From: Opitutia bacterium
GTDB lineage: Bacteria; Verrucomicrobiota; Verrucomicrobiae; Opitutales; Opitutaceae
Length of the DNA stretch: 38,598 bases
Assembly: GCA_947442255.1 (NCBI GenBank)
Contig: CANEVO010000029.1
Coordinates: 1 to 38,598 of the forward strand
Reading direction: 5' to 3'
How positions within the stretch are numbered: position 1 is the stretch's first letter; each line of letters opens with the position of its first letter. The notes under the pieces are model-generated. The model saw nothing but the letters and a program-made list of their open reading frames with translations. It ran no database searches and was not told the origin of the DNA. This document shows, piece after piece, positions 1 to 8,603 of this stretch. The translations under genes were made by a program, and so were the position numbers.

Positions 1-1
1 G

Positions 2-25
2 AGCGATCTGTTCCTGAGCAAGTAA
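2..25 (+). CDS. C-terminal end of an upstream gene (partial)
   Basis: An open frame enters the window from the left and stops at TAA (23-25), leaving only the residues SDLFLSK. It is followed at 42-59 by a GC-rich hairpin (arms GGCCCACC and GGTGGGCC), which could mark the end of a transcript but has no T-run. Too little is present to name the protein, and the frame itself is only plausible, not proven. Confidence 0.35.
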   Translation, partial: SDLFLSK

Positions 26-80
26 ACAGCGGGAGTAACCGGGCCCACCCCGGTGGGCCGCAAGGTCAGCTTGCCAACCC

Positions 81-86
81 AGGAGG
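81..86 (+). promoter_or_regulatory. Shine-Dalgarno sequence for the agarase-like gene
   Basis: A perfect AGGAGG lies 6 nt upstream of the ATG at 93. It is one of the few strong ribosome binding sites in the window and fixes the start of the glycoside hydrolase homologue. Confidence 0.7.
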
Positions 87-92
87 CAGGAG

Positions 93-1286
93 ATGGCTTT
101 AGGCCGGTCCTGCCTCTTTCCCTTTCCATGCAGCGTCGTGCCTTTCTTCCGTCAGAGCGCCCTGACCGCCGCCGCCCTGCTGCTGCCCCGGGCGCAGGCG
201 CAGGGCACTCCCGGCACCTTCAAGATCCACCGCTTCGGCGACCGTACGCTCTTCGCCACTCCCGAGGGCGCGCCATTCTTCAGCCTGGCCCTGAACCATA
301 TCGATTCCTCGCCGTTGCGCGGCCTGGCCAACGGCCGGCTTTGGACCGAGCGCTACGGCAACAGCCATGAACGCTGGCTGCGCGAGAAAGTTCGGCGCGA
401 CCTCCTCGATTGGAACTTCAACTCCGTCGGCTGGGCGCAGGACACCGCCACCCACAACGAGCAGAACCACTGGCACTCGCGCCCGTTCATCCCGGAGGAG
501 TACTCGTGGATCGGACTGCCCTACTGCCATCTGCTGCCCTTCAGCGAAATCCATCAATGGGAGATGGAGACGCGGCTGCCGGATTTTCGAAAGCCGGGCT
601 TCGCCGAGGCCTGTGACTACATCGCCCGCGACCACTGCGGCCGGATGGCGGACGATCCGAAGCTCATCGGTTATTTCTACAGCGATTGTCCCGTCTGGGC
701 GCATGCCGGCCGCAACAATCCCGCCCACGGCCCGATCTTCGATCCCGCGCGCCTCAAGAGTGCCGCGGGACGCGCCGAGCTGTTCGAACTCGCGACAATT
801 TATTACCGCACGACCCGCGACGCGATCCGACGCTACGATCCGCATCACCTGATCCTCGGCGACCGCTACGAGGCCAACGCGCTCCTGCCGGAAGAAGTCG
901 TCCGCGCCGCCTTGCCGTACGTCGACGTCCTCAGTTTCCAGTGCTTCGGCGGCGCCGCGCGCGTGCGCGAGAAACTTGCCCCATGGGCCAAGCTGACCGG
1001 ACATCCCGTGCTGCTCGCCGACTCCGCCACCTACCGCGAACCGTACCCGCGCGGCTTTCCCCCGGCGGAGCCGCGCTTCCACGATCCGGTCGGCTACCGC
1101 GAAATCCTCGATGTCCTGCGCGGGATTCCGGAGGCCGTGGGCTACCATCTCTGCGGTGCCTATGTGCAGAGCCCGGTGCGCCGCACCGGCCTGTTGGGTT
1201 CCGACGAGACGCCCGACACGATCGCGATCGATGGTATTCGCGCGGCCAATGCCGCCACCACGGCCTGGGCAAAACGATTCGGGTGA
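93..1286 (+). CDS. Secreted agarase-like glycoside hydrolase homologue
   Basis: The 397-residue protein begins with a hydrophobic, signal-like segment ending near AQAQG (about residue 37). The phrases PEGAPFFSLALNHID and LDWNFNSVGW, followed by LIGYFYSDCPVW and HHLILGDRYEAN, recall TIM-barrel glycoside hydrolases of clan GH-A, especially proteins labelled beta-agarase. A role in polysaccharide breakdown outside the cytoplasm is inferred from this. In GH50-type agarases the strand-4 segment usually reads YFxDNE and supplies the acid/base glutamate. Here it reads YFYSDC, so the catalytic Glu is not where expected and activity is uncertain. The gene is preceded by a perfect AGGAGG. It is convergent with the DUF1552 gene, and a paired hairpin repeat lies in the gap. 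Fold assignment is moderately sure; substrate is not known. Confidence 0.6.
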   Translation: MALGRSCLFPFPCSVVPFFRQSALTAAALLLPRAQAQGTPGTFKIHRFGDRTLFATPEGAPFFSLALNHIDSSPLRGLANGRLWTERYGNSHERWLREKVRRDLLDWNFNSVGWAQDTATHNEQNHWHSRPFIPEEYSWIGLPYCHLLPFSEIHQWEMETRLPDFRKPGFAEACDYIARDHCGRMADDPKLIGYFYSDCPVWAHAGRNNPAHGPIFDPARLKSAAGRAELFELATIYYRTTRDAIRRYDPHHLILGDRYEANALLPEEVVRAALPYVDVLSFQCFGGAARVREKLAPWAKLTGHPVLLADSATYREPYPRGFPPAEPRFHDPVGYREILDVLRGIPEAVGYHLCGAYVQSPVRRTGLLGSDETPDTIAIDGIRAANAATTAWAKRFG

Positions 1287-1300
1287 CCTGATCTCCGTCC

Positions 1301-1375
1301 GTAGCACGGGTCTCCGACCCGTGAAAACCAGCCGGCCGGCCGATCCACCTTCATGGGTCGGGAGACCCATGCCAC
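1301..1375. repeat. Paired GTAG/GTGG hairpin repeat (REPIN-like, CACGG/CATGG stem)
   Basis: The left unit has foot GTAG (1301-1304) and an 8-bp stem CACGGGTC/GACCCGTG around loop TCC (1305-1323). The right unit lies on the opposite strand: stem CATGGGTC/GACCCATG at 1352-1371, then CCAC (GTGG on the minus strand). The two stems differ by a compensated base pair. The pair fills the gap between two convergent genes. Confidence 0.85.
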
Positions 1376-1396
1376 GTCGAGCCGCCGTTCCCGGGC

Positions 1397-2746
1397 CTAC
1401 AGATCCGCGAGCCGCTCGCTGGCATCGCCGAAGCGATCCATCTTCAGGCCCATCCGATCCATCAGCGAGAGATGCAGGCTGCAGACCTTGCGCTGCTCGT
1501 CGGGCCGATCGAGGTAGTTCAGCACCCGGCCGGTCTTGATCGTGCCGCCGCCCTTGCCAGTCAGCAGGACCGGAAGCTGTTCGGCGCTGTGCGCGTCGCC
1601 ATCGAACAGGCTCGAGGCACCCATCAGGATCGAGTTGTCGAGCAGCGTGCCCTCGCCTTCGTTAATCTCCTTCATCCGCTGCGTGAGGTACGCGAACTGC
1701 GCGATGTGAAATTGATTCGTCTTGAGGTACATCGCCTCCTTCTCGGCCGCCTTGCCGTTGTGCGTCAGGTCGAGATGCAGCGCCCCCTGCACGCCCTCGA
1801 CGAACTTGAAGTTCATCTGCGAGAGATCGTTGTTCAGCATCAGCGTCGCGATGCGCGTCTTGTCCATCTGGAACGCGAGCACCATCAGATCCAGCATGAG
1901 CCGCATGTGATCCGGCACGCTCTGCGGCAGCTCGTTCTTCGGCCGCGGCATGTTCGGCTGCGCCAGCGTCGGCCGCCAGCCCTCGAGCCGCTCATCCTTC
2001 GCCGCGCGCTCGATCCGCTTCTCGATGTCGCGAATCGACTCGAGATACTCCTCCAGCTTCTCGTTGTCGTGGCGGCTGATCTTCGGCCGGAGACTCTGCG
2101 AATCCTGCCGCACCTCATCGAGGATGCTGCGGTCGAGCTTCCGCCCGGTGCCGTCGCCGACCAGCCGATCGAAGGTACGGGAGGGATAGACTTCCTTCGT
2201 CGCCGGCTTGGTCGGGGAAACCCACGACAAACTCGAACCATAGATCATCGAGACGCCGTCCTCGAGCCGGAGCTCATTCGGCTCCACACCGAGCACGAGG
2301 CTGGGTACCGCGGTCCGCCCGCCGATCTGCGAAGATAGGATTTGATCCATCGTCGTCCCCACGCGAATCACCGCGGGATCAAGACTGACCGGCGCTCCGG
2401 AAAGCAGGTTCATCCGCCCGAGATGCGGGCTGGTTGAGCTGAGCGCCGACTGACTGTAGAGACCTTGGACAAAGACCATGTCCTCGCGATGCGGCATCAT
2501 CGGCATCACGCCCGGCCCGAGCTCCATCGACCCGCCACTGCCCTTGGCCCACCAGTGCGCCGGCTCCACCCCGTTGGAAAAATAGACAATGCCGAGCCGC
2601 ACCGGAGGCGTGTTAGCCTTCGCCGCCGACGAGGTCACCTGGCCAAACAGCGGGAGCGATTCCATCCACGGCAGCGCCAGCGCCACCCCCATGCCACGCA
2701 GAAAATGACGCCGGGACACGGACGAAGGGCCGGGGTAGCTACTCAT
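1397..2746 (-). CDS. Secreted DUF1552 family protein (Tat signal)
   Basis: The protein starts with an SRRHFLRG motif followed by a hydrophobic stretch, matching a twin-arginine signal, so it is probably exported folded. The body matches DUF1552 (PF07586), including the late stretch with [15 protein letters not shown] and the region around [14 protein letters not shown]. The ATG at 2744-2746 gives 449 residues and puts the RR motif close to the N-terminus. An in-frame ATG at 2786-2788 would add 14 residues and is less natural for a Tat signal. DUF1552 genes in Planctomycetes and Verrucomicrobia normally sit next to DUF1592-type genes, as here, where the partner lies upstream on the same strand. 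The biochemical role of the family is not established; a periplasmic function with the cytochrome-like partner is inferred. Confidence 0.9.
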   Translation of the reverse strand: MSSYPGPSSVSRRHFLRGMGVALALPWMESLPLFGQVTSSAAKANTPPVRLGIVYFSNGVEPAHWWAKGSGGSMELGPGVMPMMPHREDMVFVQGLYSQSALSSTSPHLGRMNLLSGAPVSLDPAVIRVGTTMDQILSSQIGGRTAVPSLVLGVEPNELRLEDGVSMIYGSSLSWVSPTKPATKEVYPSRTFDRLVGDGTGRKLDRSILDEVRQDSQSLRPKISRHDNEKLEEYLESIRDIEKRIERAAKDERLEGWRPTLAQPNMPRPKNELPQSVPDHMRLMLDLMVLAFQMDKTRIATLMLNNDLSQMNFKFVEGVQGALHLDLTHNGKAAEKEAMYLKTNQFHIAQFAYLTQRMKEINEGEGTLLDNSILMGASSLFDGDAHSAEQLPVLLTGKGGGTIKTGRVLNYLDRPDEQRKVCSLHLSLMDRMGLKMDRFGDASERLADL

Positions 2747-2815
2747 CCCGCCACAATCCCCAACGGGGCCCATTCGGCAAGATTTCATCTCTCGGCCGTT
2801 CCGTCGAAGCCAGCC

Positions 2816-2840
2816 GGGCGGGGACGAGCCCCGCCCCTAC
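2816..2840 (-). repeat. GTAG-footed hairpin repeat, CTCGT-loop family
   Basis: Read on the minus strand it is GTAG, then stem GGGCGGGG/CCCCGCCC closing on the loop CTCGT. It shares loop and foot, but not stem sequence, with the units at 2893, 17977, 18036 and 24713. Confidence 0.8.
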
Positions 2841-2864
2841 CCGCATTTCATCCGGGCCACATTT

Positions 2865-2917
2865 GTAGGGGTCTCATTGTAGGGGTCTCATTGTAGGGGC
2901 GTGCCTCGTGCACGCCC
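2865..2917 (+). repeat. Triplicated GTAG foot ending in a CTCGT-loop hairpin
   Basis: Two tandem 14-base units beginning GTAGGGGTCTCATT (2865-2878, 2879-2892) precede a full hairpin unit. That unit has GTAG at 2893-2896 and stem GGGCGTGC/GCACGCCC around CTCGT (2897-2917). The tandem units carry only the foot side and no closing arm. Confidence 0.8.
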
Positions 2918-3016
2918 ACCACGTCACGTCGGCTACACTTTAAGCGCTTAAGCGTTCCGCGTTGAAGGTTGAGCGCTCGCCCGACCTTCAGCCTCCAGAT
3001 CGGAATCCCCTGGTTC

Positions 3017-3037
3017 GTAGTTCCGCCTTCAGGCGGA
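3017..3037 (+). repeat. GTAG-footed hairpin repeat, TTCCGCC/GGCGGAA family
   Basis: GTAG at 3017-3020 is followed by TCCGCC-TTCA-GGCGGA (3022-3037). The TTCGTAGTTCCGCC core is shared with the copy at 8449. Confidence 0.8.
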
Positions 3038-3145
3038 CCAGGTCGATTCCGACGCAGCGCGCGAACGTTCAACGCTCAACGTCCAACTTTTAACGCGCAA
3101 GTTTCAGAGCTTCTGTTGTTCGGTTCGCGCGGGTCCAAGACACCA

Positions 3146-6100
3146 CTAACGGCCGACCGTCGCCACGCTCGGTGGCTGCGGCTCAGCTTCCTGGCCCTGG
3201 CGATTCCGAAACTGGCGGCTGCTGACAATCTTGATCGCGAGATCCGAGAACGTCGCCTCGCCCCCGGCGGCCACGAGTTCATCGATCAGGGCCCGATCGG
3301 AGGCGAGGACCGTCCGGCCCAGCGCATAGCCAACCATCTTCTTCGCGAGCGTCTTCATCACCTGACCATCCTTGCCGCGCAGGTAGCCGAGCAGGCCGTT
3401 CGCCCCGACGATCGTGGACTTGTCGGCAAACTCGCCCGTCACGTCGACCGCCGTGCCGTCATCGTAGGCGGTCCGCGTGCGCCCGACCGCATCGAACACC
3501 TCGAGCGGGAAACCCAGCGGATCGATCTTCAAATGGCACGCCGCGCAGGTCGCGTTGCGCTTATGTTCATCGAGCCGCTGCCGCAGCGTCTGGCCGCCGA
3601 ACGCCTTTGGATCCGACGGCAGCGAACCCGCATCCGCCGGGGGCGGCTGGGTTGGCGTTCCGAGAATCCGGCGCAGCAGCCAGTCGCCGCGTTTCACCGG
3701 GCTGGTCCGCAGCGGCGCCGAGGTCGTCGTCAGCACCGCGCCCAGGCGCAGGGCTCCGCCGCGATTGAAGGCCCCCGCGCCCTCGACCTTCACCATGCCT
3801 TCCGCGGATCCGACGGGCACCGTGACACCGTAGAACTTCGCGAGCGGTTCATTCAGGAACGTGTAGTCCGCGTGGAGCATTTCCTTCATCGGTCGCTCCT
3901 GCCGGACGAGGTGCTCGAAGGTCGAGACCGCCTCGTCGTACATCCCCTGCTTCACGTCGCCCGTGAATTCCGGGAAGCGCGCGGTGTCGACGCCGCGAAA
4001 CTGATCGAAGTGATAGAACCCCAGCCATTGCCCAAAGAACTCGGTCGCAATCCGGCGCCCCTTGGGATCAGCCGTCATCCGCTTCACCTGCTTCGCCAGC
4101 AACGCCGGCTTGGCCAGATCGCCCGCCGCCGCCGCGCGCCGCAGTTCCTCATCGGGAATCGAAGACCACAGGAAAAAGCTCAACCGGCTCGCCAGCTCCC
4201 ACCCGTTCAGCGGCCGCTCGCGGCGATCCGCCACGGTCTCCACTCGGTAGAGAAAAGCCGGCGCCACCAGGACGCGCGCCACCACGGCGCGAATCGCGAC
4301 GTCGTGCTCGAGGCCGTGCTCCGTGCGGGAGCGCTGATAGAACGCCTTCAATCGCTTCGTTTCGTCCGCCGTCAACGGCCGCCGCCAGGCGCGGCTCGCG
4401 AACGCGACGACGTCCTCAAGGTGCCCTGACTCCGCCGCCTTCATCGCCTTGACGACTTCGTAATAGTGCGTCCGCAGCGGCGTGAAGTACGGCCGCGTCT
4501 CTTCCGGCAAGGTTGCCAGCTCGGCGTCGGTGAGATCCTGGATCCGCGGGCTCTTCAACTTCAGGCCGTAGTGCTCCGTCAACATCCCGAGGTACGCGTC
4601 GTGATAAAACCACGACCCAAAGAGATCGTTCCACGCGTGGTTGAGCCGCACCCGATCGGGGCCATCGACCAAGTTGGCGGTGAAGAACTGATCCGTGCGC
4701 TGGTACTTCACCCGCAGGATGAACTGATCGTGTTCGTCACCATTGTAGGTGTTGTCGAACGGCCGCGGCACCGGATCGCGATCGGCCGGGTTCGCCTCGC
4801 CATGCGAGTTGGGCGGCAGCAGCGCAGCATATTGGGCAATGCCGTCCCGGAAGGTTTTGTAACCCCCGCTCGCCGGATCGCCGACGATCACTCGCGTCGA
4901 CGGTCCCCGCGGCGTGCCCACGGCCCGATCCGAAATCATGACTCGCACGACCGCGTTCCGATCGCTCCCAAGTTCGGCGTCGACCTGCAGCTCCGTCGTC
5001 ACGCCCGTGGCCGCCGGCGGCGGAATCTCGAACGAGACCAGTCCCATCGCGGCAAAGTCGTCCGGCCCCAACGTCGAACCCTCCGGACTCACTCCGAAAC
5101 CGAGTGTCGCCACCACGTCAGCCGGCAGGACCGTCCGCAGCGGCTCCGTCGAAAGAATCGGACCATTGGGGCCACGCCCCCGCCCAGGCCCCGGCGCGCC
5201 GCCGCGGCCCTCGGGCGGTGCCGCGCGGGTGATGACGCGGGGATTCCGCCAGATCACCACCGGCTTCACACCCGCCACGGGATTCACACTGTCGAAGATC
5301 AGAAAAATCTTCGTCGGTCCCAGCGGGGCTTTCGGCGCCTTCGCGGCCTGGGCCGCCGCCCCACCACGCTCCTGCCTCGGCCCGAGCGGATAGACATAGT
5401 GATGCGTCGGCACGGCCTTCAGCGTCGAGTCGTCGAACTGGATCGGCGTTTCGTCGCCCGCTCCGCCCGCTGCCAAATCGCCCCGCGCGAAGAACCAGCT
5501 CGGCCAGGTCGAAAGGTATTTATACAGATTGTCCGAGGCCGCGCGCGCCCGCTCAATCGACGCCTTGGCATCCGCGGTCGGCGCCGGGAATGTCTTCCAT
5601 CGCGCGATCATCTCGTTCGTCGGATACCCGGCGTTCGGCAGGTTCATCACCGACCAGATGTGGTCCGCGAACCGTCCGGTGATGTCATGCTTTGCCGCCA
5701 GATCGCGCAGCGTCGCCTTGGGATCGCCCAACGCCACTCGATGCTGGTAATACCACGCGATGTAGAGCGCCTTGCCATAGCGTTCGAGGCCGAAGGGACG
5801 TCCGCCCTCGCCCGAGGCCACCCGGAAACCCTTCGCATCGTAGAGCTGGTTGATGCGATGCAGCGCCGAGAGCTCGAGTCCGGTCCGGCCCGGGTCGAGG
5901 AAGAATTCGATCGGCCCGGAGCCAATGACCGCATGATCGGCAACCAGCTTCGCCGCCTCGAGGTAGCGCTCGATGCTGGCATCCTGCACGAACTGCACGT
6001 CGCCAAAATTTGTGAACCCTTCGCCGCCGACCGAGTCGCTCGCCGCATCGATCCCGACCTTGAGGTCGAAGCCGGTCAGATCGCGGACGGCGTAGGCATA

Positions 6101-6523
6101 CTCGCCGCTCGTCAGCCGCCGGACCGTGACGCGCCCCGGCTCACCGGCGTGCTCGCGCTCATAGGTCCTCAGCGAGGATCGAATCCAATCCGTGGCCAAC
6201 TTTCGTTCCGCGGCGCTCGGAAACTCCGTCGCATCCGTCGGCGGCATCTCCGAGGTTTCGATCATCTCCGCGACCTTCCCCCAATTCTCCCAGTCCAGAC
6301 CCAAGGACGGCTGCGCCAGCAGCTTCTCGACACTGAGCCCGGCCTCGGGGTCCGCGTTCCCATGGCACTCGAGGCAGTACTTCTGGAAAACCTGCGCCGG
6401 CGCCGCGGCGAGGCTCGTCCCACCGGGTACGGCCGCGGCGAGGACGGGAACCGACGTCGTCAGCCCAAAACCAATGGCCAGACAGCAGCCCGCAAACGTC
6501 AGGGCACGGGGCACAGAAAGCAT
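3146..6523 (-). CDS. Secreted DUF1587/1595/1592/1588/1585 protein with two haem motifs
   Basis: The 1125-residue protein has an N-terminal signal (residues 1-30) and a planctomycete-type cytochrome c motif CLECH (50-54). A DUF1587 start follows near 131 (RVTVRRLTSGEYAYAVRDL), and DUF1595 and DUF1592 blocks lie at about 690-905. Then come DUF1588 with a second haem-type motif CAACH (993-997) and DUF1585 at the C-terminus. These families occur together in large periplasmic proteins of Planctomycetes and Verrucomicrobia. Their function is unknown, and electron transfer or an oxidative step is inferred from the CxxCH motifs. A long, Gly/Pro-rich stretch lies between the DUF1587 and DUF1595 blocks and makes the protein longer than many relatives. 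The DUF1552 partner lies 399 bp downstream. A small secreted protein is transcribed divergently. Confidence 0.88.
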   Translation of the reverse strand: MLSVPRALTFAGCCLAIGFGLTTSVPVLAAAVPGGTSLAAAPAQVFQKYCLECHGNADPEAGLSVEKLLAQPSLGLDWENWGKVAEMIETSEMPPTDATEFPSAAERKLATDWIRSSLRTYEREHAGEPGRVTVRRLTSGEYAYAVRDLTGFDLKVGIDAASDSVGGEGFTNFGDVQFVQDASIERYLEAAKLVADHAVIGSGPIEFFLDPGRTGLELSALHRINQLYDAKGFRVASGEGGRPFGLERYGKALYIAWYYQHRVALGDPKATLRDLAAKHDITGRFADHIWSVMNLPNAGYPTNEMIARWKTFPAPTADAKASIERARAASDNLYKYLSTWPSWFFARGDLAAGGAGDETPIQFDDSTLKAVPTHHYVYPLGPRQERGGAAAQAAKAPKAPLGPTKIFLIFDSVNPVAGVKPVVIWRNPRVITRAAPPEGRGGAPGPGRGRGPNGPILSTEPLRTVLPADVVATLGFGVSPEGSTLGPDDFAAMGLVSFEIPPPAATGVTTELQVDAELGSDRNAVVRVMISDRAVGTPRGPSTRVIVGDPASGGYKTFRDGIAQYAALLPPNSHGEANPADRDPVPRPFDNTYNGDEHDQFILRVKYQRTDQFFTANLVDGPDRVRLNHAWNDLFGSWFYHDAYLGMLTEHYGLKLKSPRIQDLTDAELATLPEETRPYFTPLRTHYYEVVKAMKAAESGHLEDVVAFASRAWRRPLTADETKRLKAFYQRSRTEHGLEHDVAIRAVVARVLVAPAFLYRVETVADRRERPLNGWELASRLSFFLWSSIPDEELRRAAAAGDLAKPALLAKQVKRMTADPKGRRIATEFFGQWLGFYHFDQFRGVDTARFPEFTGDVKQGMYDEAVSTFEHLVRQERPMKEMLHADYTFLNEPLAKFYGVTVPVGSAEGMVKVEGAGAFNRGGALRLGAVLTTTSAPLRTSPVKRGDWLLRRILGTPTQPPPADAGSLPSDPKAFGGQTLRQRLDEHKRNATCAACHLKIDPLGFPLEVFDAVGRTRTAYDDGTAVDVTGEFADKSTIVGANGLLGYLRGKDGQVMKTLAKKMVGYALGRTVLASDRALIDELVAAGGEATFSDLAIKIVSSRQFRNRQGQEAEPQPPSVATVGR

Positions 6524-6712
6524 CTCGGACAGGAGATAGTGATCCGAAGTGGCGGCAAGTTCCCAGTACTCGACCGCGGGTCATTTCGGCGCGCTTGATC
6601 GGAAGCCGAAAGCAGCAGGACGTCTGGCATAAACATGCCGAGCATTGACCGGCGCAAGCGATGTCGACTAAACGACACCGGCATCGCGCTTAATCCTGAC
6701 CCCACCCACCCC

Positions 6713-7036
6713 ATGAAATCATCCGTCCTCGCCCGCTACGTTCTCGTCCTCGGCCTGCTCACTGGCATCCTTCGGGCCGCAGTGGGTGAAGTCACGCCCC
6801 TCAACCGAGGTGAGCTCAGCAAGGTCGAAGCCATGCTCGCCAAGAACCTGAAGGGCAAACCCGCGATCAAGAGCGGCGAAAAGGAAGAGATCGACGGCGG
6901 CTGGAAGATTACCTGCGTGGCCAGCGTGGGCTCGGGCGGCGACTTCGTTCTCGTCCTGAATTCCGAGAAGAGCATGACGCTCGGAACCATCGTCTCGCAG
7001 AAACCGAACGCCGCGGCCGCCGCCAAGAAGGCCTGA
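6713..7036 (+). CDS. Small secreted protein, unknown function
   Basis: The ATG at 6713 gives 107 residues starting MKSSVLARYVLVLGLLTGIL, a clear signal peptide with likely cleavage after about residue 20-24. An upstream in-frame ATG at 6635 would put an implausible charged stretch before this signal. The mature part is lysine-rich and ends in an Ala/Lys tail (NAAAAAKKA). No family was recognised. It is divergent from the DUF1592-type gene, about 190 bp away, and a hairpin repeat follows it. Confidence 0.65.
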   Translation: MKSSVLARYVLVLGLLTGILRAAVGEVTPLNRGELSKVEAMLAKNLKGKPAIKSGEKEEIDGGWKITCVASVGSGGDFVLVLNSEKSMTLGTIVSQKPNAAAAAKKA

Positions 7037-7053
7037 GGTTGCGCGGGAAACCG

Positions 7054-7076
7054 GTAGCGCCGGTCTCCGACCGGCG
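7054..7076 (+). repeat. GTAG-footed hairpin repeat (CGCCGGTC stem)
   Basis: GTAG (7054-7057) precedes a perfect 8-bp stem CGCCGGTC/GACCGGCG with loop TCC. It is a single, unpaired copy 18 nt after the preceding stop codon. Confidence 0.85.
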
Positions 7077-7138
7077 GAATCCCGTGACCAAATGCCGCGC
7101 TTGCCGGCCGGCGCGCTCCTCGTCCTGATCCTGGGATC

Positions 7139-8407
7139 ATGAACGAAGTCGTCATCGTCAGCGCCGTGCGCACGCCCATCGGACGTTTCCGGGGCGCCCT
7201 GGCCTCGGTGCGTCCCGACGATCTCGCGGGTCATGCGATCCGCGCCGCGGTGGAACGCGCCGGGATCGTCCCCGAGTCAGTCGAGGACGTCTACTTCGGC
7301 TGCACCAATCAGGCCGGCGAGGACAACCGCAACGTCGCCCGCATGGGCGCACTCCTCGCCGGTCTGCCCGTCACCACCGCCGGCGTGACGCTGAACCGGC
7401 TCTGCGCCAGCGGGCTCAGCGCGATCAACCAAGCCGCTCGCGCCATCCGTTGCGGTGAAGCGGACATCCTCGTCGCCGGCGGCGTCGAGAGCATGACCCG
7501 CGCGCCCTACAGCGTGCCGAAGCAGTCGCAGCCGTACGGTCCACTCGGCAACGTGACCGCCTGGGACACCACGCTCGGCTGGCGTTACCCGAACCCCAAG
7601 CTGGCTGCGCTCTTCCCTCTCGAAACAATGGGCGAGACCGCCGAGAACATCTTCGATCTCAGCCGCACCGGGAAAATTGCCGGCGGCGAAATCACCCGCG
7701 AGGCGCAGGATCGTTTTGCGCTGCAGAGCCATGCGCGCGCCGTCGCGGCGATCAACCGCGGCGACTTTCGCGACGAGATCGCACCCGTCACCGTCACACC
7801 ACCCAAGGGCGAACCGGTGGTGTTCGCGACGGACGAACAGCCTTTCGCCAAGAAAGTCGGGGACAGCTACGAACTGGCCACCGACTTCGCCAAACTCGCG
7901 AAACTCGAGCCGGCGTTCCGGCGCGGCGGCAGCGTGACCGCCGGTAACTCGAGCACCCTCAACGACGGCGCCAGCGCCCTCGTCCTGATGTCCGCGGCCC
8001 GCGCGACGGCACTCGGGTTGAAGCCCCTCGCCCGCTGGGTGGCGTCGGCCGTCGCCGGCGTGGACCCGCGCGTAATGGGCCTCGGTCCCGTGGACGCCAC
8101 CCGTTGCGTCCTGGCGCGCGCCGGACTCACCCTCGACGCGTTGGCGCTGGTGGAATTGAACGAGGCGTTTGCTGTCCAGGCCCTCGCGGTGATGCGCGAA
8201 CTCGGGCTGCGCGAGGAAATCACCAACGTGAACGGCGGCGCGATTGCCCTCGGCCATCCGCTCGGCTGCACCGGCGCCCGGCTCGTCACGACGCTCGTGC
8301 ACTCGCTGCGCCGGCAGGGCGTGGCCAGCCGGCCGGTGCGCCATGGCCTGGCCACGCTCTGCATCGGAGTCGGCCAGGGCGAGGCCACGATCGTGGAGGG
8401 AATATGA
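7139..8407 (+). CDS. pcaF: Thiolase, 3-oxoadipyl-CoA thiolase type (PcaF-like)
   Basis: The protein has 422 residues, a little longer than most thiolases. The nucleophilic cysteine is C89 in [10 protein letters not shown]; the second-half motifs GHPLG (H373) and the C408 region (LCIGVGQG) are intact. The stretches [16 protein letters not shown] and LCASG, and the early RTPIGRF start, resemble 3-oxoadipyl-CoA thiolases, which cleave 3-oxoadipyl-CoA to succinyl-CoA and acetyl-CoA in the beta-ketoadipate pathway. The next gene is a 3-oxoacid CoA-transferase, the enzyme that would make its substrate, so the two probably act in sequence. A general acetoacetyl-CoA thiolase role cannot be excluded because no other pca genes are present. 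Confidence 0.82.
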   Translation: MNEVVIVSAVRTPIGRFRGALASVRPDDLAGHAIRAAVERAGIVPESVEDVYFGCTNQAGEDNRNVARMGALLAGLPVTTAGVTLNRLCASGLSAINQAARAIRCGEADILVAGGVESMTRAPYSVPKQSQPYGPLGNVTAWDTTLGWRYPNPKLAALFPLETMGETAENIFDLSRTGKIAGGEITREAQDRFALQSHARAVAAINRGDFRDEIAPVTVTPPKGEPVVFATDEQPFAKKVGDSYELATDFAKLAKLEPAFRRGGSVTAGNSSTLNDGASALVLMSAARATALGLKPLARWVASAVAGVDPRVMGLGPVDATRCVLARAGLTLDALALVELNEAFAVQALAVMRELGLREEITNVNGGAIALGHPLGCTGARLVTTLVHSLRRQGVASRPVRHGLATLCIGVGQGEATIVEGI

Positions 8408-8421
8408 GAGTGGCACCGCGA

Positions 8422-8509
8422 GTAGCGCCGGTCTCCGACGCTTTGTTCGTAGTTCCGCCTTCAGGCGGAATCCGTCCGCCACAAATCTTCCGCCTGAAGG
8501 CGGGACTAC
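8422..8509. repeat. Truncated CGCCGGTC hairpin fused to a TTCCGCC hairpin pair
   Basis: A unit with foot GTAG (8422-8425) and left arm CGCCGGTC is cut off after GACG. It is followed by a complete inverted pair of the other family. The plus unit has GTAG at 8449-8452 and TTCCGCC-TTCA-GGCGGAA at 8453-8470. The minus unit spans 8488-8505 and ends in CTAC at 8506-8509. The whole lies between the thiolase and CoA-transferase genes. Confidence 0.85.
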
Positions 8510-8603
8510 CAACAAGGACTCCCGCTCGCTGGCGAGTTGCTCCAAATGAAACGTGGCGTGGCGGCAGGCTCCAGCCCTACACCTCACGGCAATTGTTCCG
8601 CTG

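Larger units (their letters stand above)
2747..3145. other. Repeat-filled gap between the DUF1592-type and DUF1552 genes
   Basis: No gene is supported here. The gap holds three hairpin repeats (2816-2840, 2865-2917, 3017-3037). It also holds a degenerate GTTGAAC/GTTGAGCG-type sequence at about 2958-2975, with an inverted counterpart at about 3066-3089. A short TAAGCGCTTA palindrome lies near 2941. If the two flanking genes form one operon, all of this would be transcribed between them. Confidence 0.6.

Noticed and set aside
1301..1375. The inverted hairpin pair as a bidirectional terminator
   Set aside because: Neither side has a T-run, and the same structure occurs at many non-terminal sites, so a repeat is the better explanation, although it may also stop transcription.
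4466..6598. Open frame of 710 codons on the plus strand
   Set aside because: It lies antisense to the DUF1592-type gene, has an arginine/leucine-rich composition typical of reverse frames in GC-rich DNA, and shows no domain.
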